Below are positions 24,226 through 34,990 of a stretch of 64,000 bases of DNA, in pieces. The first letter of the stretch is position 1. Every line of letters starts with the position of its first letter. A program made the translations under genes and the position numbers. Under the pieces are notes generated by a model, which searched no databases, was not told the origin of the DNA, and worked only from the letters and a program-made list of their open reading frames with translations. The DNA comes from Adiantum capillus-veneris (Eukaryota; Streptophyta; Polypodiopsida; Polypodiales; Pteridaceae): the NCBI GenBank assembly GCA_014529385.2, contig CM043954.1:6073306-6137305 (forward strand), read 5' to 3'.

Positions 24226-24714
24226 CACAAGTTCAAGGCACAAGAAAAAGGTGACAATAACTTGGGGTTTGAAAGAGGGCTTTGGCACAGCCCATCTTGT
24301 AAAAACATTCTTAAACTTTCTTTGATATAGACATATTAAGTAGAGATTGCAAGCAATCACGACGTTTACAAGATGAGGATCCAAACAATTAACTCCAAAT
24401 CCATCAGTGCTAATTGGATCTAGCTACCTTACATGTGAACACCTTGCTTCTTCCAACACTTCAAGGTGTAGGGAAAGGTCACTAAAAGGTCTTTTAGTGA
24501 CCTTTCCCTGTAATTATTGTGCAATTTTATGGTAAGTATGGGGAGTTGGGAGCCATGCGAGAGCAATACTAAGCTAAGTACAGTGCATAAGAAAAATATG
24601 TCCATCAATGACTATTGACAAAGATAAATAGCACATGTGAGTCCCTTGCATCAGTTATCAATGTTACAATTGATGTTGATGATAAGGTGGAAGTATGTCT
24701 ATGAGATTTGTGTC
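24226..24714. other. Non-coding spacer with a perfect palindrome
   Basis: No gene. It contains a perfect inverted repeat (24470-24488 and 24491-24509, listed separately). Confidence 0.6.
24470..24509. repeat. Perfect 19 bp inverted repeat with 2 bp spacer
   Basis: The arm AGGGAAAGGTCACTAAAAG is followed by GT and then its exact reverse complement. It is too short to be a complete MITE but could be a fold-back remnant. Confidence 0.95.
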
Positions 24715-24918
24715 TAGAATACATACATTTTAAGATTGGTATCCATCTTCAAGATAATATTCCCACATCTATAGATTTGGTGTCCTTACCAGTTGTGAGA
24801 GATAAGGAACTCAAGGTAGAATACATACAGTTTAAGATTGATATCCATCTTCAAGAGAACATTCCCACATCTATAGATTTGATGTCCTTACTGATTGTGG
24901 AAGAGAAGGAACTCAAGG
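24715..24918 (+). repeat. 102 bp tandem duplication in the gag relic
   Basis: The segment beginning TAGAATACATACA occurs at 24715 and again at 24817, with modest divergence. It is in frame (34 codons), so the relic's Gag encodes the IPTSIDL segment twice. Confidence 0.9.
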
Positions 24919-26399
24919 AAGACTCCTCTACGCATGGCATAAATAAATCTAAACGGGTCCTCTTCAACAACAGAGGAAGAGGAAGAGAATGCAACATAGG
25001 TCATGGAGGTGGTGGAGGAAGAGGCAACCATCAAACACATTAGTAGAATAATGCTCAGAGATAGAACATAGGTGGTCGAATTTTTTTTTGAGGTAGGGGG
25101 AGTTCAAGAGGTCATTAATGTGAGAGTAAAAATACAGGTCAACTTGGGAACGTTGTATGCTAGGGTTGTGGGAGACATGCTCACTTTGGACATAAATATC
25201 TAGATAGGAGGCCATAAAATTATTATGCAACCATTAGTAGGAATGTAGATAAGCTTGAGAGGCTATTTGTGGCGCAACACATGTTCAATACTGTCTACAA
25301 ACGTGGCAAAATTTGGTAAATATAGACTTAGTACATACGAGTGTACGGGTTCTGGCAAACGCTACGTCGTCTATGGGTGGATGCAGGTATTATGTGAGCT
25401 GCATTGATGAACATACAAGGAAAGTATGGGTTTATTTCATGAAGTAGAAAAGTGAGGTTTTATGGCCTTTTAGAATTTCAAGGCTATGGTTGAAAAACAG
25501 GATGGGAAGTGTATAGAGCGCCTGAAGTCAGTTGGAGGGGGAGAATACTTCTCCAATTGTTTCAATGGTTTCCTAAAAATGCATGGAATTTAGATGCAAC
25601 TTCCATGCAAGTATACTCCACAGTTTTCATGCAAGTATACTCCGGAGCAAAATGGTGTTGCTAAGTGAAAAAACATGCACATAGAAAAACTTTCTAGAGC
25701 ATTGATGAATGAGAAAAACATACCTCATTTTATTGGGTAGAGGTTGTTTCTATAGGTTTTTACACTATGAACATGAACCCTATTTATATGGTGCATATAT
25801 GACACCAGAAGAGAAATTTTGTGGTGAGAAGTGGATGTATGAGATTTTAAATGTTTGGATCTATTGCTTATGTGCATGTACCAAATAAGTTGATAAGTAT
25901 GCTTGACTTGAAAGGCAAAAAGTGTGTGTTTATTGGCTATTCACTTGAGCACCAAGGGTATAATTGTGACAATCCTATCATGGGTAAAGTGAGGGTGAGC
26001 AATTCTACTAACTCGTCAAATGTATCAAGAAAAGGAAAGAAAAAAGTTGATGATGCCCTTAAGCTACCAAATTTGAGTGTTGATCACGATGATGGTGACA
26101 ACAATGGTTTTGAGCAGAATGTAGATGAAAAATTTGGCATACCCTTTGTAAAGACTCCGTGCAATGCACTTGGAAGTGATTGTGGACCATGCAAGTTTGA
26201 GAGAGTAAGAAATCCTATGCAAAGATTAACTTATGATGTTTATGTGGCTCATCATTGTGCATATATATTGAAAATTACACAGGAAGTAGAACCCACTTAT
26301 TTTGAAGATGCTGTTAAAGATACGCAATGGTGACAAGCTATGGATGAAGGGATGGATTCCCTTGATGCAAATGAAATATAGAATTTGGTGCCATTACCA
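24715..26399 (+). pseudogene. Decayed Copia gag-integrase relic related to Copia-3
   Basis: Gag C-terminal matter comes first (24708-25043). ENIPTSIDLMSLLIVEEKEL corresponds to DIPVFQDLISMLILEEKNL of Copia-3, followed by an Arg/Gly-rich tail. Around 25375-25450 is an integrase piece (GCRYYVSCIDEHTRKVWVYF), then a stop. At 25851-26333 is an integrase C-terminal ORF with FGSIAYVHVPNKL, KCVFIGYSLEHQGY and the pre-RT linker RNPMQRLTYDVYVAHH. It continues brokenly to LVPLP at about 26390. There is no intact RT. This is an old copy, older than Copia-3, truncated on the right by the LTR at 26400. Confidence 0.85.
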
Positions 26400-26617
26400 T
26401 GTTGGGCTAAAGGCGGCATGTGCCTTTCCCTAGGCCAGACATTCGGTGTCCAACTACTCACTTACTTGACTAAACACAATGACCTTATTCTTTCTACATA
26501 AACAAATAAGGGTCTCACTCATTTAGTAGTGAGTAATCCACCCACACACAACCTATTACTCTACACTCACTGCACATGCACCCACACTGCACAAGTTTTT
26601 CACAGGTGTGCTCTTCA
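26400..26617 (+). repeat. Short LTR with adjacent primer-binding site (26620-26631)
   Basis: A 218 bp block, TGTTGGGC...CTCTTCA. Two bases later comes TGGTATCAAAGC, a near-perfect initiator-tRNA primer site. The relic Copia coding sequence stops at its left edge. No second LTR or gag ORF is visible to the right, so the element is truncated or of TRIM type. Confidence 0.6.
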
Positions 26618-26631
26618 AATGGTATCAAAGC

Positions 26632-27440
26632 GCACAGAGAGCATAAAAAAAGCAAGAACAAGAACTTTTGCAGCTCATTTTTTCCAATTTCGAGCTCTAA
26701 AACACAGTATTTTTCTTATCTCTGTCATACAAAATCGTGAGTAGATATTATCTAGGAGTCTAAACTGAGGGTTTTAGCATGTTTCAAAGATCATGGAGAT
26801 GTCAATTTTCTCAAATCTTGATCAAGGTTATAGAGTGTAGCACAAGTAGGTTTGTTTAACACTTTTGAGCCAAAAAACACTATTTTTGGCGTATCTCTCA
26901 CACTTGGATTTGGGTTTGTATGAGTGAGGAGTCTACCCTAAGGTTTCTCAATGTTTTGGACATGTTGGTGAGCATAAATAATTCTAAATGGACTAGGGAC
27001 TTAAGGTAATTATTTAATGCAAAACTCACTTTTATACCATGTTGGGAATAGGGAAAAAGATAGAGAAGTTAACTCTAAGGCAAGAGACAAAATCAATGAG
27101 AATGAACTAGTAGAATTTCAAAATGTATAAGAGTGGTGGTTTATATATGTAGCCCCAATGTATGCAGGTGAACTCACTGATTGTGTTAGTGTACAATGAC
27201 TTAGGTGACTATGTCATGTGTAGAGTGTTAGACTAGGAGAGTTTCCCATAGATCAACACTTGAGGTAGAGCTCTCATCATGTTAACACACACACACACAC
27301 ACACACACACACCCACCCACCAAGGACATTTTTTCATATAGGGCTTGAAAAAAATGTAGCACAACCACAAAATTGGCTTCCTAGGACTGCATGGGAGAGT
27401 ACTGGAAAGCTCAAAGGACTCATAGAAAAAGAATATTGAG
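26632..27440. other. Leader-like DNA behind the short LTR; no ORF
   Basis: Two diverged units about 170 bp apart (starting near 26689 and 26860, sharing GAGCY-AAAAACACTATTTTT and GTGAG-TAGTCTA-like blocks) suggest a repeated leader. An (AC)n tract lies at 27282-27312. Confidence 0.4.
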
Positions 27441-28375
27441 GTCACTATGGATATAAGACAACAATAAGTGGTCTAAAAGATGAAATGCAATCTACTTGTC
27501 CATGATGCATTGGTAGAGCCTATGATGAATGAGGCTTTCCCACAATCTTGCCGACAAAGCCAATCTATCAGGTCATGGAGAAAACTTGAAAACTTGTACT
27601 TTATACATTACAACACACTCATTGCCTATATAACAAAAGCATGTTTTCCACTAAGAGAAGAGTCCATACACACACCTTGTAGGGGTGTGCTATTGGGAAA
27701 CCCCCTATATAATGTGCAATCAAGGGATATTTAAAAATCCATTTTTAAACATGTCTGAATGAATAAAATGGCCCCTTATTTTATAAAATTTTTCTAAAAT
27801 GGAATATAAAACACACCTTGTTAATGTATCTCTGTTAATTTCAGTTAATTTTTTTCCTTAAAAACCCCTCCTTCTGAACTCATGTGATACATTAACATGA
27901 TTACATAATAGTGCACCCCCCGAGACAGACACACACATGCTTGGGCCTATCTTCTTATCCACAGTCTTACTATGGTAGTGGTACAACTTAACTCCCACTC
28001 TCTTCAATGCGAGATAGGGTGTGGAGCATTTAGGAAGAGTACCTTTGTGTAAGAAGATTTCTCCCCTTACAAGTTTGAGAGTTTGAGCATCATACCATAA
28101 TCGAAGTGCTCAAATGTTTCTTACATTGGAGCTTGCTTTCCTCATATATATTTCAAGCAGGGATCACTCCCTACATAGATTTCTCTCCTAGCCACTCCAT
28201 GGAATCTCAAATGCCATCCTCACACCCACAATCCTTGAGCATCAACAATCATGATAAGCTCAACATAGAGCATTTACATGTTTTATTTGGTTGCATAGGT
28301 CATATATGACCTTCAAGGGTGGCAATACACTCTCTTGCCTCTCCCCGTATCTCTTTCTCTATCTCTCTCTCTCTC
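27440..28375 (+). mobile_element. 5'-truncated LINE relic
   Basis: At 27445-27575 the sequence matches the C-terminal coding end of the LINE at 32860-32970 (ATGGATATAAGACA..., GATGCATTGGT...). From about 27910 to 28320 it matches the LINE 3' region (CATGCTTGGGCCTATC..., GAGATAGGG..., CATAGGTCATATATGACCTTCAAGG). It ends in a CT-rich tract with CTATCTCTC. The 27600-27900 segment is not LINE-like and may be an insertion. Confidence 0.65.
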
Positions 28376-28429
28376 TATGTCTGTGTGCGTGTGTGTGTAC
28401 ATTACTAGACTCTATAGTGAGTGAGACCT

Positions 28430-28884
28430 CCTTACAATGCCAATGTATCATGGCATGGGAAAATCCATAGAATCACGCATTTTGTAGTACTTACACCACC
28501 TACATTTCTCCCAATTACAAAAACACTTTCTTGTCTGAAAGAGGTACTCTCTCATACATGTTTGGGCCTAGAGATCTAGATTAGCTCACTCCATTCAATG
28601 TAATTTATGTGTTGCAATTATGCCCCTTGAACACTATGCAAACTATGCCCCTTGCAAGTTAAATCAAAGCATCACACCCTACTCGAGTGATCATTATCAA
28701 GCTTGCTACTACCCACATATTTTTAGCTCAGACCATACCTTTCTTTTCCAACCACTTGGTGGACCCCTCACATCTATAGTCCTCAAGCATCAAGAGTATT
28801 GATTAGCTCAACAATATAAATCATGTGCCATATTTCATTTGGTCCCATAGGTAATCATGTTTGACCTTTGAGGATGACAACATA

Positions 28885-28923
<39 letters not shown>
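28430..28923 (+). mobile_element. 5'-truncated LINE relic ending in (CT)n
   Basis: Begins with CAATGCCAATGTATCATGGCATGGG, which aligns with LINE sequence near 32952, and ends with CCCATAGGTAATCATGTTTGACCTTTGAGG followed by (CT)n at 28889-28923. It is only the last ~460 bp of the element. Confidence 0.65.
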
Positions 28924-28927
<4 letters not shown>

Positions 28928-29228
28928 CTTTTTCATCCGAACTCCGATTTGGGTGATCTATAGTCTCAATTGAAGAGAAAAAAGCCCTCTACGCATTGAT
29001 GTAAAGAAATAAATTTTTAGAGTTATGGAAGGTGTTTCTGTAATAGCATTTTCAAAGTGAACAGGTTCAAGAAAATTGACTCTCATCTCTTATTTTACAT
29101 ACATTTCTTCCGGCACTTGCAAGGGTTCTTCTTCTTCAACAAGGTCCACAACCATTGCGGAAAATGATCCAAGATCTCCTAAGTATGGAGATAGAAACAC
29201 AACCACCCAACCAACGACATCGGAAACC

Positions 29229-30047
29229 ATGATCATGGCATACTTGGTATCATTGCAAGAGAACAAACAAGGCAAAGACTTACGAGCACTTGCAATGGAG
29301 AATGGCACACTAAAGGTACTTGTGGTTGAGAATGAGAATCTCAAGAGGACACTTGAGATACAAACAACACATTTTATGCAACTTGAAGAGGAAGTCAAGG
29401 AATGTAAACGCTCTCTTGTGGACTTGAATGCTTTGAAGGAGCGGATGAGCAAAGTAGAGCATGACCATGTATTGAAAGAGGAGAAATTTGACACCATGAG
29501 CCGGGATGTATTTGACATGAAAAATGTATGCACAAACAAGTCTTGGGATGATGTATGTGGTAGCAATGTGGTTTCTAATTCCTCACTCATGCAAGATATG
29601 GCTCAAAAAAAGAATGTTGAGAATGTGGATGTGGAGGAGTTGAAGGAACGGGAGCGATGTTCCAAGGATATTCTTATTCGTGGAATTCCCAAAGAGAAGC
29701 TAGAGACACCTCCTTCTCTTACCATTGTTATTGAAGATTTCTTCAAAACCCACTTTGGCATGTCTGGAGTTATGGTCTATGGAGCACATAGAGTGGGGAA
29801 GCAAGGAGCTCCTCACTCGAGAGAACGACCAATTGTATGCACCATGCCGGATGAGACCAAGCGAAAGATTATCCTTGATAATAAATGGATCTATTTAAGG
29901 GATACAAAATGTTTTGTATGTAAAGCTCGCATTATTAAGCAACAAAATATGCGTCGCAAGGCATACGAGGAAAATAATAAGAAAAATAAGGAGTTCTCTT
30001 ATGAAGAAAATGTGCCCAAAGAGGAGGCAAGTCCCTTGAGCAAATAG
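29229..30047 (+). CDS. LINE ORF1 protein
   Basis: The frame is open from about 29076, but the first in-frame ATG is 29229, giving 272 residues. The first ~110 residues are rich in Glu, Lys and Leu with heptad-like spacing (a probable coiled coil, SLQENKQGKDLRALAMEN onward). They are followed by a Lys/Arg-rich half with DILIRGIPKEKL, FFKTHFGM, YGAHRVGKQ and RPIVCTM. This layout resembles an L1-ORF1-type RNA-binding domain, with trimerising coiled coil, RRM-like core and basic tail. Its expected role is to coat the LINE RNA. It is directly followed by ORF2. The ORF is intact, but its partner is not. Confidence 0.7.
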   Translation: MIMAYLVSLQENKQGKDLRALAMENGTLKVLVVENENLKRTLEIQTTHFMQLEEEVKECKRSLVDLNALKERMSKVEHDHVLKEEKFDTMSRDVFDMKNVCTNKSWDDVCGSNVVSNSSLMQDMAQKKNVENVDVEELKERERCSKDILIRGIPKEKLETPPSLTIVIEDFFKTHFGMSGVMVYGAHRVGKQGAPHSRERPIVCTMPDETKRKIILDNKWIYLRDTKCFVCKARIIKQQNMRRKAYEENNKKNKEFSYEENVPKEEASPLSK

Positions 30048-30053
30048 GGATGC

Positions 30054-30890
30054 GTGACCTATGAGACCGAGTTACAATTGAAAATATTCTTTTTGAATTG
30101 TAAAGGATACCCATGGAATGTGGGGGTTGGTATTGATGAACTAACAAGCAAAGCCAATGTTGTACTTTTGGTTGAAAATTGGGAGCATGATACACAAAGG
30201 ATTAACGGCTTGGAGAATTACAATGTACATTCATTGATGTGGTCAAAGAATCTTAAGCAACGAAGAGGACAAGGAGGGGTAGCATGTATGGTTAAGAAAG
30301 GATTGGAAGATTTGTATCAATTGTGAAAGATGACAAGTACAAACATTATGTTTGGCTGAAAATCATGACACCAAAAAGAGCACCCATTTTTGTAGCCGGT
30401 TGCTACATTCCTCATCATGATTCTCCCTTTTATGCTTGCATGGATAGAGATCATCCATTTTTTGATTTAGAAGAGGACATTGCTTATTTCAAAGGTGAAG
30501 GTGATGTTATTGTATTTGGGGATATAAATGCTTGCATAAAAACATTGCAACATGATACTCAACAATTTGATATGCCATACATTTCAAGGGATTTGGAGGA
30601 AGTTCACTTGTATGATCATTCTCCAATGGATGAGAAAGACCCGGATCACTATGGAAAGTTACTTTTACACATGTGTAATAGCACGGGTATGCTCATTGCC
30701 AATGGTGTATCTTTGTGGAGTGGAACCAATGGATTTACATGTAGGAGACATAATGGGGATATTGTGATTGACTATATGCTACTCTCCAAAGCCATCATGT
30801 ATCACATAAAGAGTTTTATGTTTGGCTAATGGACCCCGAAATCCGACCATCGCACCTTATGTATTGACCTTTCATGTGGAGAAGCAACTA
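30054..30890 (+). pseudogene. LINE ORF2, endonuclease domain (broken)
   Basis: APE-like endonuclease, which nicks target DNA for target-primed reverse transcription. Visible motifs: LKIFFLNCKG at the N-terminus; VENWEHD (the metal-binding Glu region) near 30170; GGVACMVKKG; VFGDINAC (GDxNA) near 30510-30535; IDYMLLS near 30766; SDHRTL near 30842. A frameshift at about 30320 and an in-frame TAA at 30827-30829, just before SDH, break it. The open frame begins with GTG (30054) and no in-frame ATG precedes the catalytic region, so initiation is unclear. Confidence 0.8.
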
Positions 30891-31158
30891 AGCATGATAA
30901 TCTCAGCCAAAGGAAAGAGAAATTATCACTATGTATGGATTTCAAATGGGCACCAATGTACATTGAAATGGTTGAGCAAAAATTATGGATGAAGAAACTT
31001 CAATATGATGCACCATTGAAACTAAATGGGAAGCTTTCAAGAAAGTTATTTGTTCTTGTGCCGAAGAATGCTTTGCTATAAAGTATCTCCATGGTATCAA
31101 CAAAGATAGATCACGCAAAAGGTGGTTTGATAAAGAATGTCAAGATGCTCGAAAGTCC

Positions 31159-33156
31159 TTGATAAAGCTTGATGTAACTATGGACAAAGACAACTATCAA
31201 AGTCATTTGCATACACACAAGGCATTGATTCAAAAGAAGAGAAGAAGATGGGAAGTAAAGCAACAACTTTTTCAAGTCCAAGAAAAGGCACATGCATGTG
31301 GAAGATTTTGGAGAAACTTGAGGGGCAAGCGGGTTGAGAATTTTGGTAACTTGAGTCTTGTGGATGTGTACAGACATTGTAGGCAATTATATGAGCAAGC
31401 AAATGCTGAAAAAATACCATTTTATGGTTCACTCCCATGTATGCCCTCTTTTTTTACTATTGAGGATGTATGCGGTGGGCTTGAAAAGTTGGCCACTCGC
31501 AAAGAGGGAGATCTTCAAGGTATCAAGCCGAAGATGATCAAATGGACGGGAGATTTTATCCATAAGTGGATGTGTGATATGTTCAACCTTGCACTTCAAC
31601 ATGGTATGCCCTATGATTGGAGTACTAATTGGGTTAAGCCTTTGCACAAAGGAGAGGATATAAAGAATGTAAACAACTACTGGACTATAATGATGGGGTC
31701 TCTTATGGCAAAGTTCTTTGGGTGCATAATGAAATTGAGTGATTGGACTGAAGATAACGACAAGCGTGCAAAGGGACAAGCGGGTTTTCATCGATGTCAT
31801 AGCACCATTGATCATCTTGTCACTCTTCGTGTTCTCATGGAGGAAAGTCGATTGAAAGGCAAGCGAGTATATTGTTGTTTTGTGGACTTTAAGAAAGACT
31901 TTGATATGATTCCACGTAACAATTTGTGGAGAAGGATGGAAGAACTCCAAGTGCCAAGTGAGTTTATGCTTGCGGTTTCTCGATCTACGAGAAGGTGATT
32001 TGTCAATTGCGCATGGGAAGAGAAATTTCAAAAAAAATTGTAAGCACTATTGGGGTTAAACAAGGATGTCCATTGTCACCAACTCTCTTTGGTCTATGCA
32101 TCGATCAATTGGAAAATGGTACTTGACTTTATGCAAGAAAAAGGCATTGAAGAGGTCACTATTTGTAATGCGGTAATCATGCTTTTGTTGTATGCTGATG
32201 ATGTAGTGCTTCTAGCACACACTTTAGAAGATGCACAAAAGCTTATGGTTGTCCTTGAGAACTTTTGCTTGCATAGTGGGCTGATTGTGAACGAATCCAA
32301 GATAATAGTTATGCTTGTGAAAACCAACCATAAGGAGAAGCCATGCAATGTGTACAACAATGAGACACTTGAAGTTGTTGAGAGCTTTAAGTACCTTGGC
32401 CTTGAGGTTCCATCCAATCACAAGTGGGATGAATGTGCTATGTGTCGTTTGAAAGCGGGAAAGAGAGCATTTTATGCATTTGAGAACATGTGTAATGCGA
32501 AAAACATTAAGTGTTGGGTTCTCAAGAAGTATCTTTTTGATGCATTGGTGATGCCGGTTCTTCTTTATGGAGTTGAAGTGTGGGGCGAGAGCATCTCAAA
32601 ATCTACTTGGAAAGAGTTTGAGAATGTCCAAAAGCGTTTTCTTACAAACTTTCTCCAAGTGAAGACACAAACACCATATATGCTCCTACTTCTTGAGTCG
32701 GGATGTCTTCCAATTGAGGTTATGGGCATGGAAAGGGTTGTGGAGTACATGATAAAGATGCGTCAAAACCCCTCACATCGACTTCCTACAATTGCATGGG
32801 AAGCAAACAAAAAAGTTCAAAAGACGCATAAAAGCAAGATCTTGAGCACGGGATGGATGCAAGACATAAAGAAGTGGTTTGGGAGATGGGATGCATTACA
32901 CTTGCTTCATGATGCTTCAATTGACTCCCAAGTGAATAAAGATTTTCTACAACGCCAATGTATTACGTCTTGGGAGAAATCCGGTGGGTCACGCTTCATA
33001 ATTACACCACCCATATTGCCCCCAACTACAAAACCATGTTCTTCGCTGAAAGAGGAAACCGTACTCACACTTACATGCTTGAGCCTATCCCCTTGTCGGC
33101 GATACGCACTATTGCAACCATTCGGCTTAGCTTCCATTTCCTTTGATGCGAAATAG
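31159..33156 (+). pseudogene. LINE ORF2, reverse transcriptase domain (broken)
   Basis: The 31159-31998 frame holds the linker and the fingers/palm start (WVKPLHKGEDIKNVNNY, KGQAGFH, VDFKKDFDMIPRNNLW). A frameshift near 31980 leads into GVKQGCPLSPTLFGL (about 32050-32090, split across frames), then 32050-33156 with LLYADDVVLLAH (catalytic Asp pair near 32200), VESFKYLGLEV and the thumb region LFDALVMPVLLYGVEVWG. Bases 30891-31158 connect it to the endonuclease in broken frames. It would make cDNA at the nicked target. The final 60 residues of the 32050 frame are out of register with the conserved C-terminus (next entry). Confidence 0.85.
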
Positions 33157-33262
33157 GGCGTTGGGGCAAGGGAGAAGAGTCAAATCGATTGTGCACATTA
33201 TGCTCACTACAAGTTCGGGAGTCTGAGTACCACACACTACTATAGTGCTCAGCTTTTGGTCA
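32958..33262 (+). pseudogene. LINE ORF2 C-terminal CCHC region, in a shifted frame
   Basis: In the frame starting at 32958 the sequence reads NYTTHIAPNYKTMFFAERG, then HTYMLEPIPLSAIRTIATIR. A further shift gives RLCTLCSLQVRESEYHTLL, an in-frame TAG (33243-33245) and CSAF. The cysteines and histidine (33192, 33201, 33231, 33246) form C-X2-C-X9-H-X4-C, the terminal zinc-knuckle-like motif of many LINE ORF2 proteins. Confidence 0.65.
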
Positions 33263-33463
33263 CATCCGAACTTGCTTCTCTCACATTTTCAGCCATACCT
33301 TAGACCTACACACTTTTCTCTCCCAGCTAAAGTGTGGGCTCTCCATTGTGACTCTCATCACCACAATTTTGGAGCATCGAGAGTCACTCATCAGCCATAC
33401 ACATACTACATCACATGTAACTTTGGTCCCATAGGTCCTATTTGACCTCCAAGGACGATAATA

Positions 33464-33485
33464 AAATCTATCTATCTATCTATCT
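33464..33485 (+). repeat. (TCTA)n LINE 3' tail
   Basis: About five TCTA units directly after AATAAAATC at the LINE end. Short tandem tails instead of poly-A are known for several LINE clades. Confidence 0.75.
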
Positions 33486-33489
33486 CTAG

Positions 33490-34015
33490 AATTGTATCAG
33501 TCAACAGATTCATAGAAGCAAACTATTGAGCTTGGGATGGAATTAAGATACCAAAAATTGGTTTGGAAGGTGGAATGCAATACACTTGATTCATCCATCA
33601 CTAGACCCTATAGGGAACGAGGCTTTCCTATAATGTCAAATGTATTATGCCATGGGAGGAATCTAGGGGCTCACTTTATGCATGACACCACCAATATCTA
33701 CCTCAATTAAAATATCATGTTCTTCTCTAAGAGGAAACCATACTCAACCATACACCCTTGACCATATCGCCTTATCCATAATTTGTACCATAGTACTGAC
33801 CTTGCTTAGGTTCCACTCCCTTTGATGTGAGGTATTGGGACACTAGGGAAGAGCCCCTTTATATATATATATATATATGTACAATATGCCCCTTGCAAAT
33901 TCAGAAATTTGGGCATCATACTTTAGTGCTTAGAGTTTGATCACATTCAAGCTTTTTTCTTGCACAATTTTAGTTTAGATACATCATACCCCTAGCATTT
34001 ACATATGGATATAAG
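33490..34015 (+). mobile_element. 5'-truncated LINE relic
   Basis: GGTTTGGAAGGTGGAATGCA (near 33556) aligns with LINE 32876-32896. The similarity continues through CATGTTCTTCTCTAAGAGG and ATATGCCCCTTGCAAATTCAG. A (TA)n tract interrupts it at 33857-33879. It follows the LINE head to tail. Confidence 0.6.
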
Positions 34016-34121
34016 ATAACACCCTAGCCACGCAAGAGAATAGTGGGAGTTTAAGAACACTGTGGGTATGGGGATACAAAAATGGAAAACACTACAACAT
34101 GGTAGGAGCCCTCTCAAAATT

Positions 34122-34140
34122 CTATGGAAATTATCTTTAT
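34122..34140. repeat. SINE target-site duplication, left
   Basis: CTATGGAAATTATCTTTAT, matched on the far side of the SINE by CTATGGATATTATCTTAT (34290-34307), with one substitution and one indel. Confidence 0.75.
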
Positions 34141-34289
34141 CTTTTTAAGAGCAATCTGATGCTTCACATCAGATAGTCTTACGGGATTGTGCCCAGATAC
34201 CCACACCCACATGTCGCAAGGCCCATTGAGCTATAGCGGGCGTGATTAAAGTCCGTCGCCTTTTTTGCTAGGCCAAGTCCCCTTGACAC
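34141..34289 (-). mobile_element. tRNA-derived SINE
   Basis: A 149 bp insertion bounded by the direct repeats. On the minus strand it has box A-like TAGCTCAATGGG (34222-34233; another candidate, TGGCCTAGC, is at 34267-34275) and box B-like GGGCACAATCCC (34183-34194), spaced as in RNA polymerase III internal promoters. The 3' part has a short hairpin (ATCTGATG...CATCAGAT) and an A-rich end. It is too divergent to name a parental tRNA. Confidence 0.65.
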
Positions 34290-34307
34290 CTATGGATATT
34301 ATCTTAT

Positions 34308-34990
34308 ACATAGATATGATTAAACACCATGCTCTTTTGAATGAGTATCAAATTAAGAAAAAAATAAAGGTACACAAATTAAGCTTGGTTGTGGTGACAA
34401 CAAAAACCCTCCAAAAACTGCACAAAAGATATCTAGACTAGTAAAATAATTGATAAGCATTGAATAGAGATTGAGGTATGCTCAACCAAACTATTCCCAC
34501 TCGATGATTATTGCTCTATCCTTTTGCTTCTTTTGATTTGTAATAGAGTGATTCAACCACGTATAAGAGTGGTAGTCCACCATTGGCAAATGAGAGAGAG
34601 AGAGGCATGAAGTGGGAAAGAGGGAAACTTTAATCACATCTACGCTTAGCAGAGGTTTGCTTCACACCTTCTCTTATGATACGGTTCTACTTAACCTAGA
34701 TCATTGTATTTTTTTTGAAAGGAAACTCACAGTGAAAAAGAGCCTAATTGCACTGAAAAGCAGCTAAAATGCGGGAGAAAAAGAGGGCCTGATTCTAGGA
34801 TTGGTATGCTGCGTGCAATTCCTTTTGTTGGTGGGGACATTGGGACTTCAAGCTAAATGCATTGAGCACCTGTAAGGACTGCAAGAGAAGGTTGACTTAT
34901 TAGAGAAAATTATTAGAAGCGAGCAGAAGGCTAGCTAGGGGAAGGCCCAAGGGGGTGGTCAATTCTCCTGAAAAGGTGAGACAAGAGTAT
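34308..34990. other. No gene seen
   Basis: AT-rich and non-coding. It lies upstream of the eight-cysteine gene and might contain part of its promoter, but I see no clear TATA element at a convincing place. Confidence 0.4.

Larger units (their letters stand above)
28924..33489 (+). mobile_element. LINE (non-LTR retrotransposon), near full length but broken
   Basis: Contains ORF1, an APE-type endonuclease, reverse transcriptase and a C-terminal CCHC motif, then a 3' UTR ending GACGATAATAAAATC and a (TCTA)n tail (33464-33485). It starts at the end of a (CT)n tract. RT motifs (GVKQGCPLSPTLF, YADD, FVDFKKDFDMIP) look closer to RTE/Jockey-like than to plant L1 style, but I cannot fix the clade. 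Frameshifts and stops disable ORF2. Confidence 0.85.
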
